A DNA stretch of 64,000 nt. Origin: HK1 sp965204915. Its GTDB lineage: Bacteria > Pseudomonadota > Gammaproteobacteria > HK1. The translations under genes and the position numbers were made by a program. Shown here piece after piece: positions 42,023-52,337 of this stretch. The stretch's first letter is position 1. Every line of letters starts with the position of its first letter. The stretch is from the NCBI GenBank assembly GCA_965204915.1, contig OZ242023.1:2914001-2978000 (forward strand), read 5' to 3'. The notes beneath the pieces were generated by a model. It was given only the letters and a program-made list of their open reading frames with translations, searched no databases and was not told where the DNA came from.

Positions 42023-44023
42023 TCACCCGCCGGCTCCGAGGGCGGCTTCCGTTGCCAGAGGTCCCGGTATGACCACCGCCCCCGCTCCCACCGCCGTGTG
42101 TGTCCGCCGGCCGGTGACGACGTGGTCCACCGGATACGTGGGAAGCGACCTGCCGGCCAGGCACCGGTCGCCGAACCTCTCCAGGCCGGTGCGGTACAGT
42201 TGATCGTATCGGAACCCTTGCCGCCGGCGATCCGCCGGCAGATCCTCCGGGTTCACGGGGGCCACCTTCGTGAAGATGAACCCCTCCGCATCCTCGGGCG
42301 TGCATCGATCCTTGACGTAGATGAGCGTGCCGTGGTCGAGGTACACGTCGAAGCCCGACTGGATGACGGGCTCGTCGGGGATGCGGCGCTCGGGGAAGGG
42401 CGCGGGCTCGCGCAGCAGCCGCCGGAGCAGGCCCGGCGGGTCGCGCGCGACGTTCTGGCGCCGCCACTCGGGGGGCAGATCCACCAGGGTGGTGTGCCCG
42501 GCGTGCTCATACCGGAACGGGCCGTAGTCCTGGAAGGACTGCACCAGATGCGCCGCCGGGTTGAGCGCCCCCAGGCCGAGCACCAGCACCAGCCCCGCGA
42601 ACGCGGCCCGGCGGCGGAGCCCGCCCCGGCGCACGAGCGCCCCCCCGCCCCGCGCCACCGCCCCGGCGCAGAGCCAGCCCAGCACAAACAGCGCCGGCAG
42701 CGAACCGCGCAGCAGGAGGTCGTTCCATTTCCCGTACCAGTACAGGGGCAGGAGCAGCAGGGTCGCCACCGCGGCGATGAAGAAGGGCTCCCGGCGCACC
42801 GCCGGCCGGACCACCGCCAGCAGCACCGCCAGCAGCAGGAACTCGCTCAGGTAGAACAAGGGCAGCCGGCGCATCAGCCGCGGCCAGTCGTATCCCTCCC
42901 TCTGCCACATCCAGCCCTGCGGGAAGTCCATCGCCCCGGCGGTCAGGTACAGCACCACCACCCCGAACAGCGGCCCCGCCAGGCACAGGTTGGGCCAGCG
43001 CAGGAACGGGCGCACCCCGTTCATCCACAGCACCGCCGCGAGCAGGGGCAGCAGGCCCACGGCGACGAACGCGGACCAGAACGGGGCCGCCGCCAGCAGC
43101 ACCCCGAGCACGGCCAGGAACCGGGGCTGGCGGCGCAGATGCAGGCAGAGCAGGGCGTACAGTCCGGCGGCCAGGAAGTGGTGGGGCACCATCTTCAGGG
43201 AGACGGTTGCGGAAATCGCCCGCAGGAACGCCGGCTCATAGGTCAGGAAGCCGTACCAGTCCCGATGTTCGATCATCCAGTCGACCCGCTCCCATCTCTC
43301 GATTGCCGGCAGGCCTGCGAAGGCCACCCCGCTGAAGAAGACGAGAACGGCGAGGGCGACGACCAGCTCCCGCCTGCGACGGCCGCCGCCGTGGCGGCGG
43401 TGGGTGAACAGCAGCGCGACGAGGGCGACCCCGGCCCAGGTCCACACGGCGACCGCCCAGCTCAGCGCCGCCGGGCCGAGCCAGCGGGCCGCCAGCCCCG
43501 GGACCATGAACCATCCGAGGTAGTAGCGCAGCAGCGGCGGCGTGGCCGGCGGGCCTTCGGCGGGCGCTGGCCGCCAGGCGGCCAGCGGGTCGGGCAGGTA
43601 CGTGGGCCAGGGGTGGCGGCCCAGATCGAGCAGGGTCACCCGGTGCTCGAAGAAGTCGAGGTTGCGCGGGTCGAACACGCCGCCGGCGGCGGTCGCCAGC
43701 ACCCAGAGGGCGGCCACCGCGAGGACCGCCGCCTCGGCGGGGGTCGGCGCGCGCAGCCGCCAGGGTCCGGAGAGGGGGCGGCGGAGCGCGCCCACCAGCA
43801 GCGCGGCGGCCGGGAGCCCGAGCCACCACTCGAACCAGCCCACCAGCCACACCACCACCGGCAGCATCAGGTAGACGACGGCCAGCCGGTGCAGCATCGG
43901 CAGCGCGGGCTCCGCCGCCGGCCGCCGCCCCGCCGTCAGGGATGCGGAGACCGGCGGGCGCGACGATGACCGGCCACGTCGTTCGAGCGGCATCCCCGGA
44001 GCTCCGGACCGCGGCGCCGGCAT
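42023..44023 (-). CDS. Multi-pass membrane protein of the tandem family, copy 2
   Basis: 666 residues, same framework as copy 1. Distinguishing features are an insertion in a basic loop (FTHRRHGGGRRRREL), the large loop reading AIERWERVDWMIEHRDWYGF, SATVSLKMVPHHF, and the loop WYGKWNDLLLRG. The start is ATG 44023, 41 bp after the stop of copy 3. The N-terminal 40 residues (MPAPRSGAPGMPLERRG) are Pro/Arg/Ser-rich and precede the first membrane segment. Confidence 0.85.
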   Translation of the reverse strand: MPAPRSGAPGMPLERRGRSSSRPPVSASLTAGRRPAAEPALPMLHRLAVVYLMLPVVVWLVGWFEWWLGLPAAALLVGALRRPLSGPWRLRAPTPAEAAVLAVAALWVLATAAGGVFDPRNLDFFEHRVTLLDLGRHPWPTYLPDPLAAWRPAPAEGPPATPPLLRYYLGWFMVPGLAARWLGPAALSWAVAVWTWAGVALVALLFTHRRHGGGRRRRELVVALAVLVFFSGVAFAGLPAIERWERVDWMIEHRDWYGFLTYEPAFLRAISATVSLKMVPHHFLAAGLYALLCLHLRRQPRFLAVLGVLLAAAPFWSAFVAVGLLPLLAAVLWMNGVRPFLRWPNLCLAGPLFGVVVLYLTAGAMDFPQGWMWQREGYDWPRLMRRLPLFYLSEFLLLAVLLAVVRPAVRREPFFIAAVATLLLLPLYWYGKWNDLLLRGSLPALFVLGWLCAGAVARGGGALVRRGGLRRRAAFAGLVLVLGLGALNPAAHLVQSFQDYGPFRYEHAGHTTLVDLPPEWRRQNVARDPPGLLRRLLREPAPFPERRIPDEPVIQSGFDVYLDHGTLIYVKDRCTPEDAEGFIFTKVAPVNPEDLPADRRRQGFRYDQLYRTGLERFGDRCLAGRSLPTYPVDHVVTGRRTHTAVGAGAVVIPGPLATEAALGAGG

Positions 44024-44064
44024 CGTAGCGGCTCCCCTGTTTCGGACCGGGCGGGCCGTCGCGC

Positions 44065-46032
44065 TCATCCGCCCGTTCCGAGGGCGGCCTCCGCTCGCCA
44101 AGGGGCCCGGCGCATCGATCCCCACTGGCCGGTGACGACGTGGTCCACCGGATACGTAGGAAGCGACCTGCCGGCCAGGCACCGGTCGCCGAACCTCTCC
44201 AGGCCGGTGCGGTACAGTCGATCGTATCGGAACCCTTGCCGTCGGCGGTCCGCCGGCAGATCCTCCGGGCTCACGGGGGCCACCTTCGCGAAGATGAGCC
44301 CCTCCGCATCCTCGGGTGTGCATCGATCCTTGACGTAGATGAGCGTGCCGTGGTCGAGGTACACGTCGAGGCCGGATTGGATGACGGGCTCGTCGGGGAT
44401 GCGGCGCTCGGGGAAGGGCGTGGGCTCGCGCAGCAGCCGCCGGAGCAGGTCCGGCGGGTCGCGCGCGATGTTCTGGCGCCGCCACTCGGGGGGCAGGTCC
44501 ACCAAGGTGGTGTATCCTTCGGCGTGCTCGTACCGGTACGGGCCGTAGTCCTGGAAGGACTGCACCAGATGCGCCGCCGGATCGGGCGCCCCCAGGCCGA
44601 GCATCAGCACCAGCCCCGCGAACGCGGCCCGGCGGCGGAGCCCGCCCCGGCGCACGAGCGCCCCCCCGCCCCGCGCCACCGCCCCGGCGCAGAGCCAGCC
44701 CAGCACGAACAGCGCCGGCAGCGACCCGCGCAGCAGGAGGTCGTTCCATTGTCCGTACCAGTACGCGGGCAGGAGCAGCAGGGCCGCCACCGCGGCGATG
44801 AAGAAGGGCTCCCGGCGCACCGCCGGGCGGACCACCGCCAGCAGCACCGCCAGCAGCAGGAACTCGCTCAGGTAGAAGAAGGGCAGCCGGCGCATCAGCC
44901 GCGGCCAGTCGTATCCCTCCCGCTGCCACATCCAGCCGTGGGGGAAGTCCATCGCCCCGGCGGTCAGGTACAGCACCACCACCCCGAACAGCGGCCCCGC
45001 CAGGCACAGGTTGGGCCAGCGCAGGAACGGGCGCACCCCGTTCATCCACAGCACCGCCGCGAGCAGGGGCAGCAGGCCCACGGCGACGAACGCGGACCAG
45101 AACGGGGCCGCCGCCAGCAGCACCCCGAGCACGGCCAGGAACCGGGGCTGGCGGCAGAGGTGCAGGCAGAGCAGGGCATACAGTCCGGCGGGCAGGAAGT
45201 GGTGGGCCGCCATCCTCAGGGTGGCGGTTGTGGAAATCGTCCGCAGGAACGCCGGCTCGTAGGTCAGGAAGCCGTACCAGTCCCGATTTTCGATCATCCA
45301 GTCGACCCACTCCCATCCCTTGATTGCCAGCGAGCCTGCGAAGGTCACCCCGCTGAAGAAGACGAGAACGGCGAGGGCGATGGCCAGCGCCCGCCCCCGC
45401 CGCCCGCGGGTGAACAGCAGCGCGACGAGGGCGACCCCGGCCCAGGTCCACAGGGGAACCGCCCAGCTCAGCGCCGCCGGGCCGAGCCAGTGGGCGGCCA
45501 GCCCCGGAACCATGTGCCATCCGAGGTAGTAGCGCAGCAGCGGCGGCGTGGCCGGCGGGCCTTCGGCGGGCGCTGGCCGCCAGGCGGCCAGCGGGTCGGG
45601 CAGGTACGTGGGCCAGGGGTGGCGGCCCAGATCGAGCAGGGTCACCCGGTAATCGAAGAAGTCGGGGTTGCGCGGGTCGAACACGCCGCCGGCGGCGGTT
45701 GCCAGCACCCAGAGGGCGGCCACGGCGAGGACCGCCGCCTCGGCGGGGGTCGGCGCGCGCAGCCGCCACCGCCCGGAGAGGGGGCGGCGGAGCGCGCCCA
45801 CCAGCAGCGCGGCGGCCGGGAGGCCGAACCACCACTCGAACCAGCCCACCAGCCACACCACCACCGGCAGCATCAGGTAGACGACGGCCAGCCGGTGCAG
45901 CATCGGCAGCTCCGGTTCCGCCGGCGCGTCCCGCCGCCCCGCCGTCAGGGACGCGGAGACCGGCGGGCGCGACGATGAACGGCCACGTCGTTCGAGCGGC
46001 ATCCCCGGAGCTCCGGACTGCGGCGCCGGCAT
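44065..46032 (-). CDS. Multi-pass membrane protein of the tandem family, copy 3
   Basis: 655 residues. Variable positions: NPDFFDYRVTLLD in the first loop, SLAIKGWEWVDWMIENRDWY and TTATLRMAAHHF in the large loop, WYGQWNDLLLRG, and YGPYRYEHAEGYT near the end. The C-terminus is short (GQWGSMRRAPWRAEAALGTGG lacks the basic RARRWERGRW stretch of copies 1, 4 and 5). Start ATG 46032. Confidence 0.85.
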   Translation of the reverse strand: MPAPQSGAPGMPLERRGRSSSRPPVSASLTAGRRDAPAEPELPMLHRLAVVYLMLPVVVWLVGWFEWWFGLPAAALLVGALRRPLSGRWRLRAPTPAEAAVLAVAALWVLATAAGGVFDPRNPDFFDYRVTLLDLGRHPWPTYLPDPLAAWRPAPAEGPPATPPLLRYYLGWHMVPGLAAHWLGPAALSWAVPLWTWAGVALVALLFTRGRRGRALAIALAVLVFFSGVTFAGSLAIKGWEWVDWMIENRDWYGFLTYEPAFLRTISTTATLRMAAHHFLPAGLYALLCLHLCRQPRFLAVLGVLLAAAPFWSAFVAVGLLPLLAAVLWMNGVRPFLRWPNLCLAGPLFGVVVLYLTAGAMDFPHGWMWQREGYDWPRLMRRLPFFYLSEFLLLAVLLAVVRPAVRREPFFIAAVAALLLLPAYWYGQWNDLLLRGSLPALFVLGWLCAGAVARGGGALVRRGGLRRRAAFAGLVLMLGLGAPDPAAHLVQSFQDYGPYRYEHAEGYTTLVDLPPEWRRQNIARDPPDLLRRLLREPTPFPERRIPDEPVIQSGLDVYLDHGTLIYVKDRCTPEDAEGLIFAKVAPVSPEDLPADRRRQGFRYDRLYRTGLERFGDRCLAGRSLPTYPVDHVVTGQWGSMRRAPWRAEAALGTGG

Positions 46033-46073
46033 CGTAGCGGCTCCCCCGTTCCGGACCGGGCGGGCCGCCGCGC

Positions 46074-48062
46074 TCATCCGCCGGCTCCGAGGGTGGCTTC
46101 CGCTCGCCAGAGCTCCCGGTGCAACCACCGCCCCCGCTCCCACCGCCGTGCCCGCTGCCCGGTGACGACGTGGTCCACCGGATACGTGGGAAGCGACCCG
46201 CCGGCCAAGCACCGATCGCCGAGCCTCTCCAGGCCGGCGCGGTACAGTCGATCGTATCGGAACCCTTGCCGTCGGCGGTCCGCCGGCAGATCCTCCGGGC
46301 TCACGGGGGCCACCTTCGCGAAGATGAACCCCTCCGCATCCTCGGGTGTGCATCGATCCTTGACGTAGATCAGCGTGCCGTGGTCGAGGTACACGTCGAA
46401 GCCGGATTGGATGACGGGCTCGTCGGGGATGCGGCGCTCGGGGAAGGGCGCGGGCTCGCGCAGCAGCCGCCGGAGCAGGCCCGGCGGGTCGCGCGCGATC
46501 TTCAGGCGCCGCACCTCGGGGGGCAGGTCCACCAGGGTGGTGTATCCTTCGGCGTGCTCGTACCGGTACGGGCCGTAGTCCTGGAAGGACAGCACCAGTT
46601 GCGCCGCCGGGGTGAGCGCCCCCAGGACGAGCACCAGCACCAGTCCCGCGAACGCGGCCCGGCGGCGGAGCCCGCCCCGGCGCACGAGCGCCCCCCCGCC
46701 CCGCGCCACCGCCCCGGCGCAGAGCCAGCCCAGCACGAGCAGCGCCGGCAGCGACCCACGATACAGGAACTCGTTCCATTTCCCGTACCAGTACAGGGGC
46801 AGGAGCAGCAGGGCCGCCACCGCGGCGATGAAGAAGGGCTCCCGGCGCACCGCCGGCCGGACCACCGCCAGCAGCACCGCCAGCAGCAGGAACTCGGTCA
46901 GGTAGAACAAGGGCAGCCGGCGCATCAGCCGCGGCCAGTCGTATCCCTCCCTCTGCCACAGCCAGCCGTGGGGGAGGTCCATCGCCCCGGAGGTCAGGTA
47001 CAGCACCACCACCCCGAACAGCGGCCCCGCCAGGCACAGGTTGGGCCAGCGCAGGAACGGGCGCACCCCGTTCATCCACAGCACCGCCGCGAGCAGGGGC
47101 AGCAGCCACACGGCCACGAACGCGGACCAGAACGGGGCCGCCGCCAGCAGCACCCCGAGCACGGCCAGGAACCGGGGCTGGCGGCAGAGGTGCAGGCAGA
47201 GCAGGGCATACAGTCCGGCGGCCAGGAAGTGGTGGGGCGACGACTTCAGGGTGGCCGTCAGGGACCAGGTCCGCAGGAACACCGGCTCGTAGACCAGGAA
47301 GGTGTACCAGTCCCGATGTTCGATGGCCCTGTCGACCCACTCCCATCCCTTGGTTGCCAGCGAGCCTGCGAAGGTCGCCCCGCTGAAGAAGACGAGAACG
47401 GCGAGGGCGACGGCCAGCGCCCGCCCCCGCCGCCCGTGGGTGAACAGCAGCGCGACGAGGGCCACCCCGGCCCAGGTCCACAGGGGAACCGCCCAGCTCA
47501 GCGCCACCGGTCCGAGCCAGTGGGCGGCCAGCCCCGGGACCATGAACCACCCGAGGTAGTAGCGCAGCAGCGGCGGCGTGGCCGGCGGGCCTTCGGCGGG
47601 CGCGGGCCGCCAGGCGGCCAGCGGGTCGGGCAGGTACGTGGGCCAGGGGTGGCGGCCCAGATCGAGCAGGGCCGCCCGGTGCCCGAAGAAGTCGAAGTTG
47701 CGCGGGACGAATACACCACCGGCGGCGGTCGCCAGCACCCAGAGGGCGGCCACCGCGAGGACCGCCGCCTCGGCGGGGGTCGGCGCGCGCAGCCGCCACG
47801 GCCCGGAGAGGGGACGCCGGAGCGCGCCCGCCAGCAGCGCGGCGGTCGGGAGGCCGAGCCACCACTCGAACCAGCCCACCAGCCACACCACCACCGGCAG
47901 CATCAGGTAGACGACGGCCAGCCGGTGCAGCAAAGGCAATGCGAACTCCGCCGGCGCTCCGGGGGATCCGCGGCTCACGGTATCGGCCGTCGAGACGCCG
48001 CCCTGCCCGCCGCGAGCCGCGCCAGCATCGCCTTGGTCTCCTACCCGTGAAGTCTTCGACAA
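46074..48062 (-). CDS. Multi-pass membrane protein of the tandem family, copy 4 (first of its group)
   Basis: Up to 662 residues. Its N-terminus differs from copies 1-3, 5 and 6 (VSRGSPGAPAEFALPLLHRL) and is shared with copy 7. The start is uncertain: TTG 48062 (MSKTSRVGDQGDAG) or GTG 47978; neither has a convincing ribosome binding site. Variable loops: NFDFFGHRAALLD, SLATKGWEWVDRAIEHRDWY, WYGKWNEFLYRG, YGPYRYEHAEGYT. It is preceded by the repeated leader with a candidate promoter and followed by copies 3, 2 and 1. Confidence 0.8.
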   Translation of the reverse strand: MSKTSRVGDQGDAGAARGGQGGVSTADTVSRGSPGAPAEFALPLLHRLAVVYLMLPVVVWLVGWFEWWLGLPTAALLAGALRRPLSGPWRLRAPTPAEAAVLAVAALWVLATAAGGVFVPRNFDFFGHRAALLDLGRHPWPTYLPDPLAAWRPAPAEGPPATPPLLRYYLGWFMVPGLAAHWLGPVALSWAVPLWTWAGVALVALLFTHGRRGRALAVALAVLVFFSGATFAGSLATKGWEWVDRAIEHRDWYTFLVYEPVFLRTWSLTATLKSSPHHFLAAGLYALLCLHLCRQPRFLAVLGVLLAAAPFWSAFVAVWLLPLLAAVLWMNGVRPFLRWPNLCLAGPLFGVVVLYLTSGAMDLPHGWLWQREGYDWPRLMRRLPLFYLTEFLLLAVLLAVVRPAVRREPFFIAAVAALLLLPLYWYGKWNEFLYRGSLPALLVLGWLCAGAVARGGGALVRRGGLRRRAAFAGLVLVLVLGALTPAAQLVLSFQDYGPYRYEHAEGYTTLVDLPPEVRRLKIARDPPGLLRRLLREPAPFPERRIPDEPVIQSGFDVYLDHGTLIYVKDRCTPEDAEGFIFAKVAPVSPEDLPADRRRQGFRYDRLYRAGLERLGDRCLAGGSLPTYPVDHVVTGQRARRWERGRWLHRELWRAEATLGAGG

Positions 48063-48286
48063 AACGACGAGGATTTTTCCGCCAACCGGCGTTTGGTTCC
48101 GGCTACGCCGGGTTGGGGATGGATGGGCCGACCATGGCCGGCCTGCTCGAGGCTCCGGTATGCCGTCGTGTTCATCCCCGCCGCCGGCGCGTCAATGTAC
48201 CGGAGCATCCGCCCGCCGCTCAAGACCGAGGGCGGGCGTTCGGATGTTGACGGCTCCCCCGTTCCGGCCCGGACGGGCCGCCGCGC
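48063..48286 (-). promoter_or_regulatory. Leader region of group 4-3-2-1 with candidate promoter
   Basis: A 224-bp leader, nearly identical to that at 54306-54520. On the minus strand TTGAGC (48218-48223) and TACATT (48194-48199) are 18 bp apart and could be -35/-10. The leader also holds small GC-rich inverted repeats (CGCC-aacc-GGCG near 48081; CCGG-ctacg-CCGG near 48098). Confidence 0.45.
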
Positions 48287-50284
48287 TCACCCGCCGGCGC
48301 CGAGGGCGGCCTCCGCTCGCCAGAGCTCCCGGTATGACCACCGCCCCCGCTCCCACCGCCGTGCCCGCTGGCCGGTGACGATGCGGTCCACCGGATACGT
48401 GGGAAGCGACCTGCCGGCCAGGCACCGATCGCCGAACCTCTCCGGAGCGGGGAAAACGCCGTACAATGACTCGTATCGGAACCCTTGCCGGCGGCGGTCC
48501 GCCGGCAGATCCTCCGGGCTCACGGGGGCCACCCTCACGAAGATGAACCTCGCCACCTCCTCGGGCGTGCATCGATCCTTGACGTAGATGAGCGTGCCGT
48601 GGTCGAGGTACACGTCGAAGCCGGATTGGATGACGGGCTCGTCGGGGATGCGGCGCTCGGGGAAGGGCGCGGGCTCGCGCAGCAGCCGCCGGAGCAGATC
48701 CGGCGGGTCGCGCGCGACGTTCTGGCGCTGCCACTCGGGGGGCAGATCCACCAGGGTGGTGTCCCCGGCGTGTTCATACCGGAACAAGCTGTACCCTCGG
48801 AGGGACCACACCAGATCCGCCGCCGGGCCGAGCGCCCCCATGCCGAGCACCAGCACCAGCCCCGCGAACGCGGCCCGGCGGCGGAGCCCGCCCCGGCGCA
48901 CGAGCGCCCCCCCACCGCGCGCCACCGCCCCGGCGCAGAGCCAGCTCAGCACGAGCAGCGCCGGCAGCGACCCGCGCAGCAGGAGGTCGTTCGTGTTCGC
49001 ATCCCCGTACCAGTACGCGGGCAGGAGCAGCAGGGTCGCCACCGCGGCGATGAAGAAGGGCTCCCGGCGCACCGCCGGGCGGACCGTCGCCAGCAGCACC
49101 GCCAGCAGCAGGAACTCGCTCAGGTAAAAGAAGAGCAGCCGGCGCAGCAGCCGCGGCCAGTCGTATCCCTCCTTCTGCCATAGCCAGCCCTGCGGAAAGT
49201 CCATCGCCCCGGAGGTCAGGTACAGCACCACCACCCCGAACAGCGGCCCCGCCAGGCACAGGTTGGGCCAGCGCAGGAACGGGCGCACCCCGTTCATCCA
49301 CAGCACCGCCGCGAGCAGGGGGAGCAGGCCCACGGCGACGAACGCGGACCAGAACGGGGCCGCCGCCAGCAGCACCCCGAGCACGGCCAGGAACCGGGGC
49401 TGGCGGCAGAGATGCAGGCAGAGCAGGGCGTACAGTCCGGCGGCCAGGAAGTGGTGGGGCGCCGACTTCAGGGTGGCCGTCGGGGACCAGGCCCGCAGGA
49501 ACACCGGCTCGTAGACCAGGAAGATGTACCAGTCCCGATGTTCGACAATCCTGTCGACCCACTCCCATCCCTTGAATGCCGGCAGGCCTGCGAAGCTCAC
49601 CCCGCTGAAGAAGACGAGAACGGCGAGGGCGATGACCAGCTCCCGCCCCCGCCGCCCACGGGTGAACAGCAGCGCGACGAGGGCCACCCCGGCCCAGGTC
49701 CACACGGCGGCCGCCCAGCTCAGCACCGCCGGTCCGAGCCAGTGGGCGGCCAGCCCCGGAACCATGTGCCATCCGAGGTAGTAGCGCAGCAGCGGCGGCG
49801 TGGCCGGCGGGCCTTCGGCGGACGCGGGCCGCCAGGCGGCCAGCGGGTCGGGCAGGTACGTGGGCCAGGGATGGCGGCCCAGATCGAGCAGGGTCACCCG
49901 GTGCTCGAAGAAGTCGAGGTTGCGCGGGTCGAACACGCCGCCGGCGGCGGTCGCCAGCACCCAGAGGGCGGCCACCGCAAGGACTGCCGCCTCGGCGGGG
50001 GTCGGCGCGCGCAGCCGCCACCGCCCCGAGAGGGGGCGGCGGAGCGCGCCCGCCAGCAGCGCGGCGGCCGGGAGGCCGAGCCACCACTCGAACCAGCCCA
50101 CCAGCCACACCACGACCGGCAGCATCAGGTAGACGACGGCCAGCCGGTGCAGTATCGGCAGCGCGGGCTCCGCCGCCGCGTCCCGCCGCCCCGCCGTCAG
50201 GGATGCGGAGACCGGCGGGCGCGACGATGACCGGCCACGTCGTTCGAGCGGCATCCCCGGAGCTCCGGACTGCGGTGCCGGCAT
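48287..50284 (-). CDS. Multi-pass membrane protein of the tandem family, copy 5
   Basis: 665 residues. Variable loops: NLDFFEHRVTLLD, LPAFKGWEWVDRIVEHRDWY and PTATLKSAPHHF, WYGDANTNDLLLRG (longer than in other copies), LRGYSLFRYEHAGDT. The C-terminal domain has its own differences (DRCTPEEVARFIFVRVAP, ESLYGVFPAPERFGDRC). Last gene of the group 7-6-5; its 3' end abuts the leader of copy 4. Start ATG 50284. Confidence 0.85.
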   Translation of the reverse strand: MPAPQSGAPGMPLERRGRSSSRPPVSASLTAGRRDAAAEPALPILHRLAVVYLMLPVVVWLVGWFEWWLGLPAAALLAGALRRPLSGRWRLRAPTPAEAAVLAVAALWVLATAAGGVFDPRNLDFFEHRVTLLDLGRHPWPTYLPDPLAAWRPASAEGPPATPPLLRYYLGWHMVPGLAAHWLGPAVLSWAAAVWTWAGVALVALLFTRGRRGRELVIALAVLVFFSGVSFAGLPAFKGWEWVDRIVEHRDWYIFLVYEPVFLRAWSPTATLKSAPHHFLAAGLYALLCLHLCRQPRFLAVLGVLLAAAPFWSAFVAVGLLPLLAAVLWMNGVRPFLRWPNLCLAGPLFGVVVLYLTSGAMDFPQGWLWQKEGYDWPRLLRRLLFFYLSEFLLLAVLLATVRPAVRREPFFIAAVATLLLLPAYWYGDANTNDLLLRGSLPALLVLSWLCAGAVARGGGALVRRGGLRRRAAFAGLVLVLGMGALGPAADLVWSLRGYSLFRYEHAGDTTLVDLPPEWQRQNVARDPPDLLRRLLREPAPFPERRIPDEPVIQSGFDVYLDHGTLIYVKDRCTPEEVARFIFVRVAPVSPEDLPADRRRQGFRYESLYGVFPAPERFGDRCLAGRSLPTYPVDRIVTGQRARRWERGRWSYRELWRAEAALGAGG

Positions 50285-50325
50285 CGTAGCGGCTCCCCCG
50301 TTCCGGACCGGGCGGGCCGCCGCGC

Positions 50326-52296
50326 TCACCCGCCGGCGCCGAGGGCGGCTTCCGCTCGCCAGGGGGCCCGGCGCATCGATCCCCGCTGCCCGGTGACGAC
50401 GTGGTCCACCGGATACGTGGGAAGCGACCCGCCGGCCAGGCACCGGTCGCCGAACCTCTCCAGGCCAATGCGGTACAGTTGATCGTATCGGAGCCCTTGC
50501 CGTCGGCGGTCCGCCGGCAGATCCTCCGGGCTCACGGGGGCCACCTTCGCGAAGATGAACCCCTCTGCATCCTCGGGCGTGCATCGATCCTTGACGTAGA
50601 TGAGCGTGCCGTGGTCGAGGTACACGTCGAATCCCGATTGGATGATGGGCTCGTCGGGGATGCGGCGCTCGGGGAAGGGCGCGGGCTCGCGCAGCAGCCG
50701 CCGGAGCAGGTCCGGCGGGTCGCGCGCGACCCTCAGGCGCCGCTGCTCGGGAGGCAGGTCCACCAGGGTGGTGTCCCCGGCGTGCTCATACCGGAACGGG
50801 CCGTAGTCCTGGAAGGACCACACCAGATGCGCCGCCGGGCTGAGCGCCCCCAGGCCGAGCACCAGCACCAGCCCCGCGAACGCGGCCCGGCGGCGGAGCC
50901 CGCCCCGGCGTACGAGCGCCCCTCCGCCCCGCGCCACCGCCCCGGCGCAGAGCCAGCCCAGCACGAGCAGCGCCGGCAGCGACCCACGATACAGGAGTTC
51001 GTTCACACTCCCGTACCAGTACAGGGGCAGGAGCAGCAGGGTCGCCACCGCGGCGATGAAGAAGGGCTCCCGGCGCACCGCCGGGCGGACCACCGCCAGC
51101 AGCACCGCCAGCAACAGGAACTCGGTCAGGTAGAACAAGGGCAGCCGGCGCATCACCCGTGGCCAGTCGTATCCCTCCCTCTGCCATAGCCAGCCCTGCG
51201 GGAAGTCCATCGCCCCGGAGGTCAGGTACAGCACCACCACCCCGAACAGCGGCCCCGCCAGGCACAGGTTGGGCCAGCGCAGGAACGGGCGCACCCCGTT
51301 CATCCACAGCACCGCCGCGAGCAGGGGGAGCAGCCACACGGCCACGAACGCGGACCAGAACGGGGCCGCCGCCAGCAGCACCCCGAGCACGGCCAGGAAC
51401 CGGGGCTGGCGGCGCAGATGCAGGCAGAGCAGGGCGTACAGTCCGGCGGCCAGGAAGTGGTGGGGCGCCGACTTCAGGGTGGCCGTTGGGGACCAGGTCC
51501 GCAAAAACGCCGGGTCGTAGATCAGGAAGCCGAACCAGTTCCGATGTTCGATGATCCTGTCGACGATCCACTCCCATCCCTTGGTTGCCGGCAGGCCTGC
51601 GAAGGTCACCCCGCTGAAGAAGACGAGAACGGCGAGGGCGACGGCCAGCGCCCATCCGCGCCGCCCGCGGGTGAACAGCAGCGCGACGAGGGCGACCCCG
51701 GCCCAGGTCCACAGGGGAACCGCCCAGCTCAGCGCCGCCGGGCCGAGCCAGTGGGCGGCCAGCCCCGGGACCATGTGCCATCCGAGGTAGTAGCGCAGCA
51801 GCGGCGGCGTGGCCGGCGGGCCTTCGGCGGGCGCGGGCCGCCAGGCGGCCAGCGGGTCGGGCAGGTACGTGGGCCAGGGGTGACGGCCCAGATCGAGCAG
51901 GGTCACCCGTTGCTCGAAGAAGTCGAGGTTGGGCGGGACGAACATGCTGTTGACGGAGACGGAGGTCGCCAGCACCCAGAGGGCGGCCACCGCGAGGACC
52001 GCCGCCTCGGCGGGGGTCGGCGCGCGCAGCCGCCAGGGTCCGGAGAGGGGGCGGCGGAGCGCGCCCACCAGCAGCGCGGCGGCCGGGAGGCCGAGCCACC
52101 ACTCGAACCAGCCCACCAGCCACACCACCACCGGCAGCATCAGGTAGACGACGGCCAGCCGGTGCAGCAAAGGCAATGCGGACTCCGCCGCCGGCCGCCG
52201 CCCCGCCGTCAGGGATGCGGAGACCGGCGGGCGCGACGATGACCGGCCACGTCGTTCGAGCGGCATCCCCGGAGCTCCGGGCCGCGGCGCCGGCAT
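50326..52296 (-). CDS. Multi-pass membrane protein of the tandem family, copy 6
   Basis: 656 residues. The first loop differs most here (TSVSVNSMFVPPNLDFFEQR). The large loop reads LPATKGWEWIVDRIIEHRNW and FGFLIYDPAFLRTWSP; then WYGSVNELLYRG as in copy 1 and YGPFRYEHAGDT. The short C-terminus RGSMRRAPWRAEAALGAGG resembles copy 3. Start ATG 52296, 41 bp after copy 7. Confidence 0.85.
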   Translation of the reverse strand: MPAPRPGAPGMPLERRGRSSSRPPVSASLTAGRRPAAESALPLLHRLAVVYLMLPVVVWLVGWFEWWLGLPAAALLVGALRRPLSGPWRLRAPTPAEAAVLAVAALWVLATSVSVNSMFVPPNLDFFEQRVTLLDLGRHPWPTYLPDPLAAWRPAPAEGPPATPPLLRYYLGWHMVPGLAAHWLGPAALSWAVPLWTWAGVALVALLFTRGRRGWALAVALAVLVFFSGVTFAGLPATKGWEWIVDRIIEHRNWFGFLIYDPAFLRTWSPTATLKSAPHHFLAAGLYALLCLHLRRQPRFLAVLGVLLAAAPFWSAFVAVWLLPLLAAVLWMNGVRPFLRWPNLCLAGPLFGVVVLYLTSGAMDFPQGWLWQREGYDWPRVMRRLPLFYLTEFLLLAVLLAVVRPAVRREPFFIAAVATLLLLPLYWYGSVNELLYRGSLPALLVLGWLCAGAVARGGGALVRRGGLRRRAAFAGLVLVLGLGALSPAAHLVWSFQDYGPFRYEHAGDTTLVDLPPEQRRLRVARDPPDLLRRLLREPAPFPERRIPDEPIIQSGFDVYLDHGTLIYVKDRCTPEDAEGFIFAKVAPVSPEDLPADRRRQGLRYDQLYRIGLERFGDRCLAGGSLPTYPVDHVVTGQRGSMRRAPWRAEAALGAGG

Positions 52297-52337
52297 CGTA
52301 GCGGCTCCCCTGTTTCGGCCCGGGCGGGCCGTCGCGC

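Noticed and set aside
42023..45856. Very long minus-strand frame spanning array copies 2 and 3
   Set aside because: It is a read-through of a shadow frame of copy 3 into real copy 2. The real start of copy 2 is ATG 44023, with its ribosome binding site.
46119..48050. Long + strand frames opposite the membrane protein array (also at 42098, 44140 and others)
   Set aside because: They recur only because the array genes repeat. The translations are Q/R/H/G-rich without domains, and the minus strand has membrane segments, ribosome binding sites and proper spacing.
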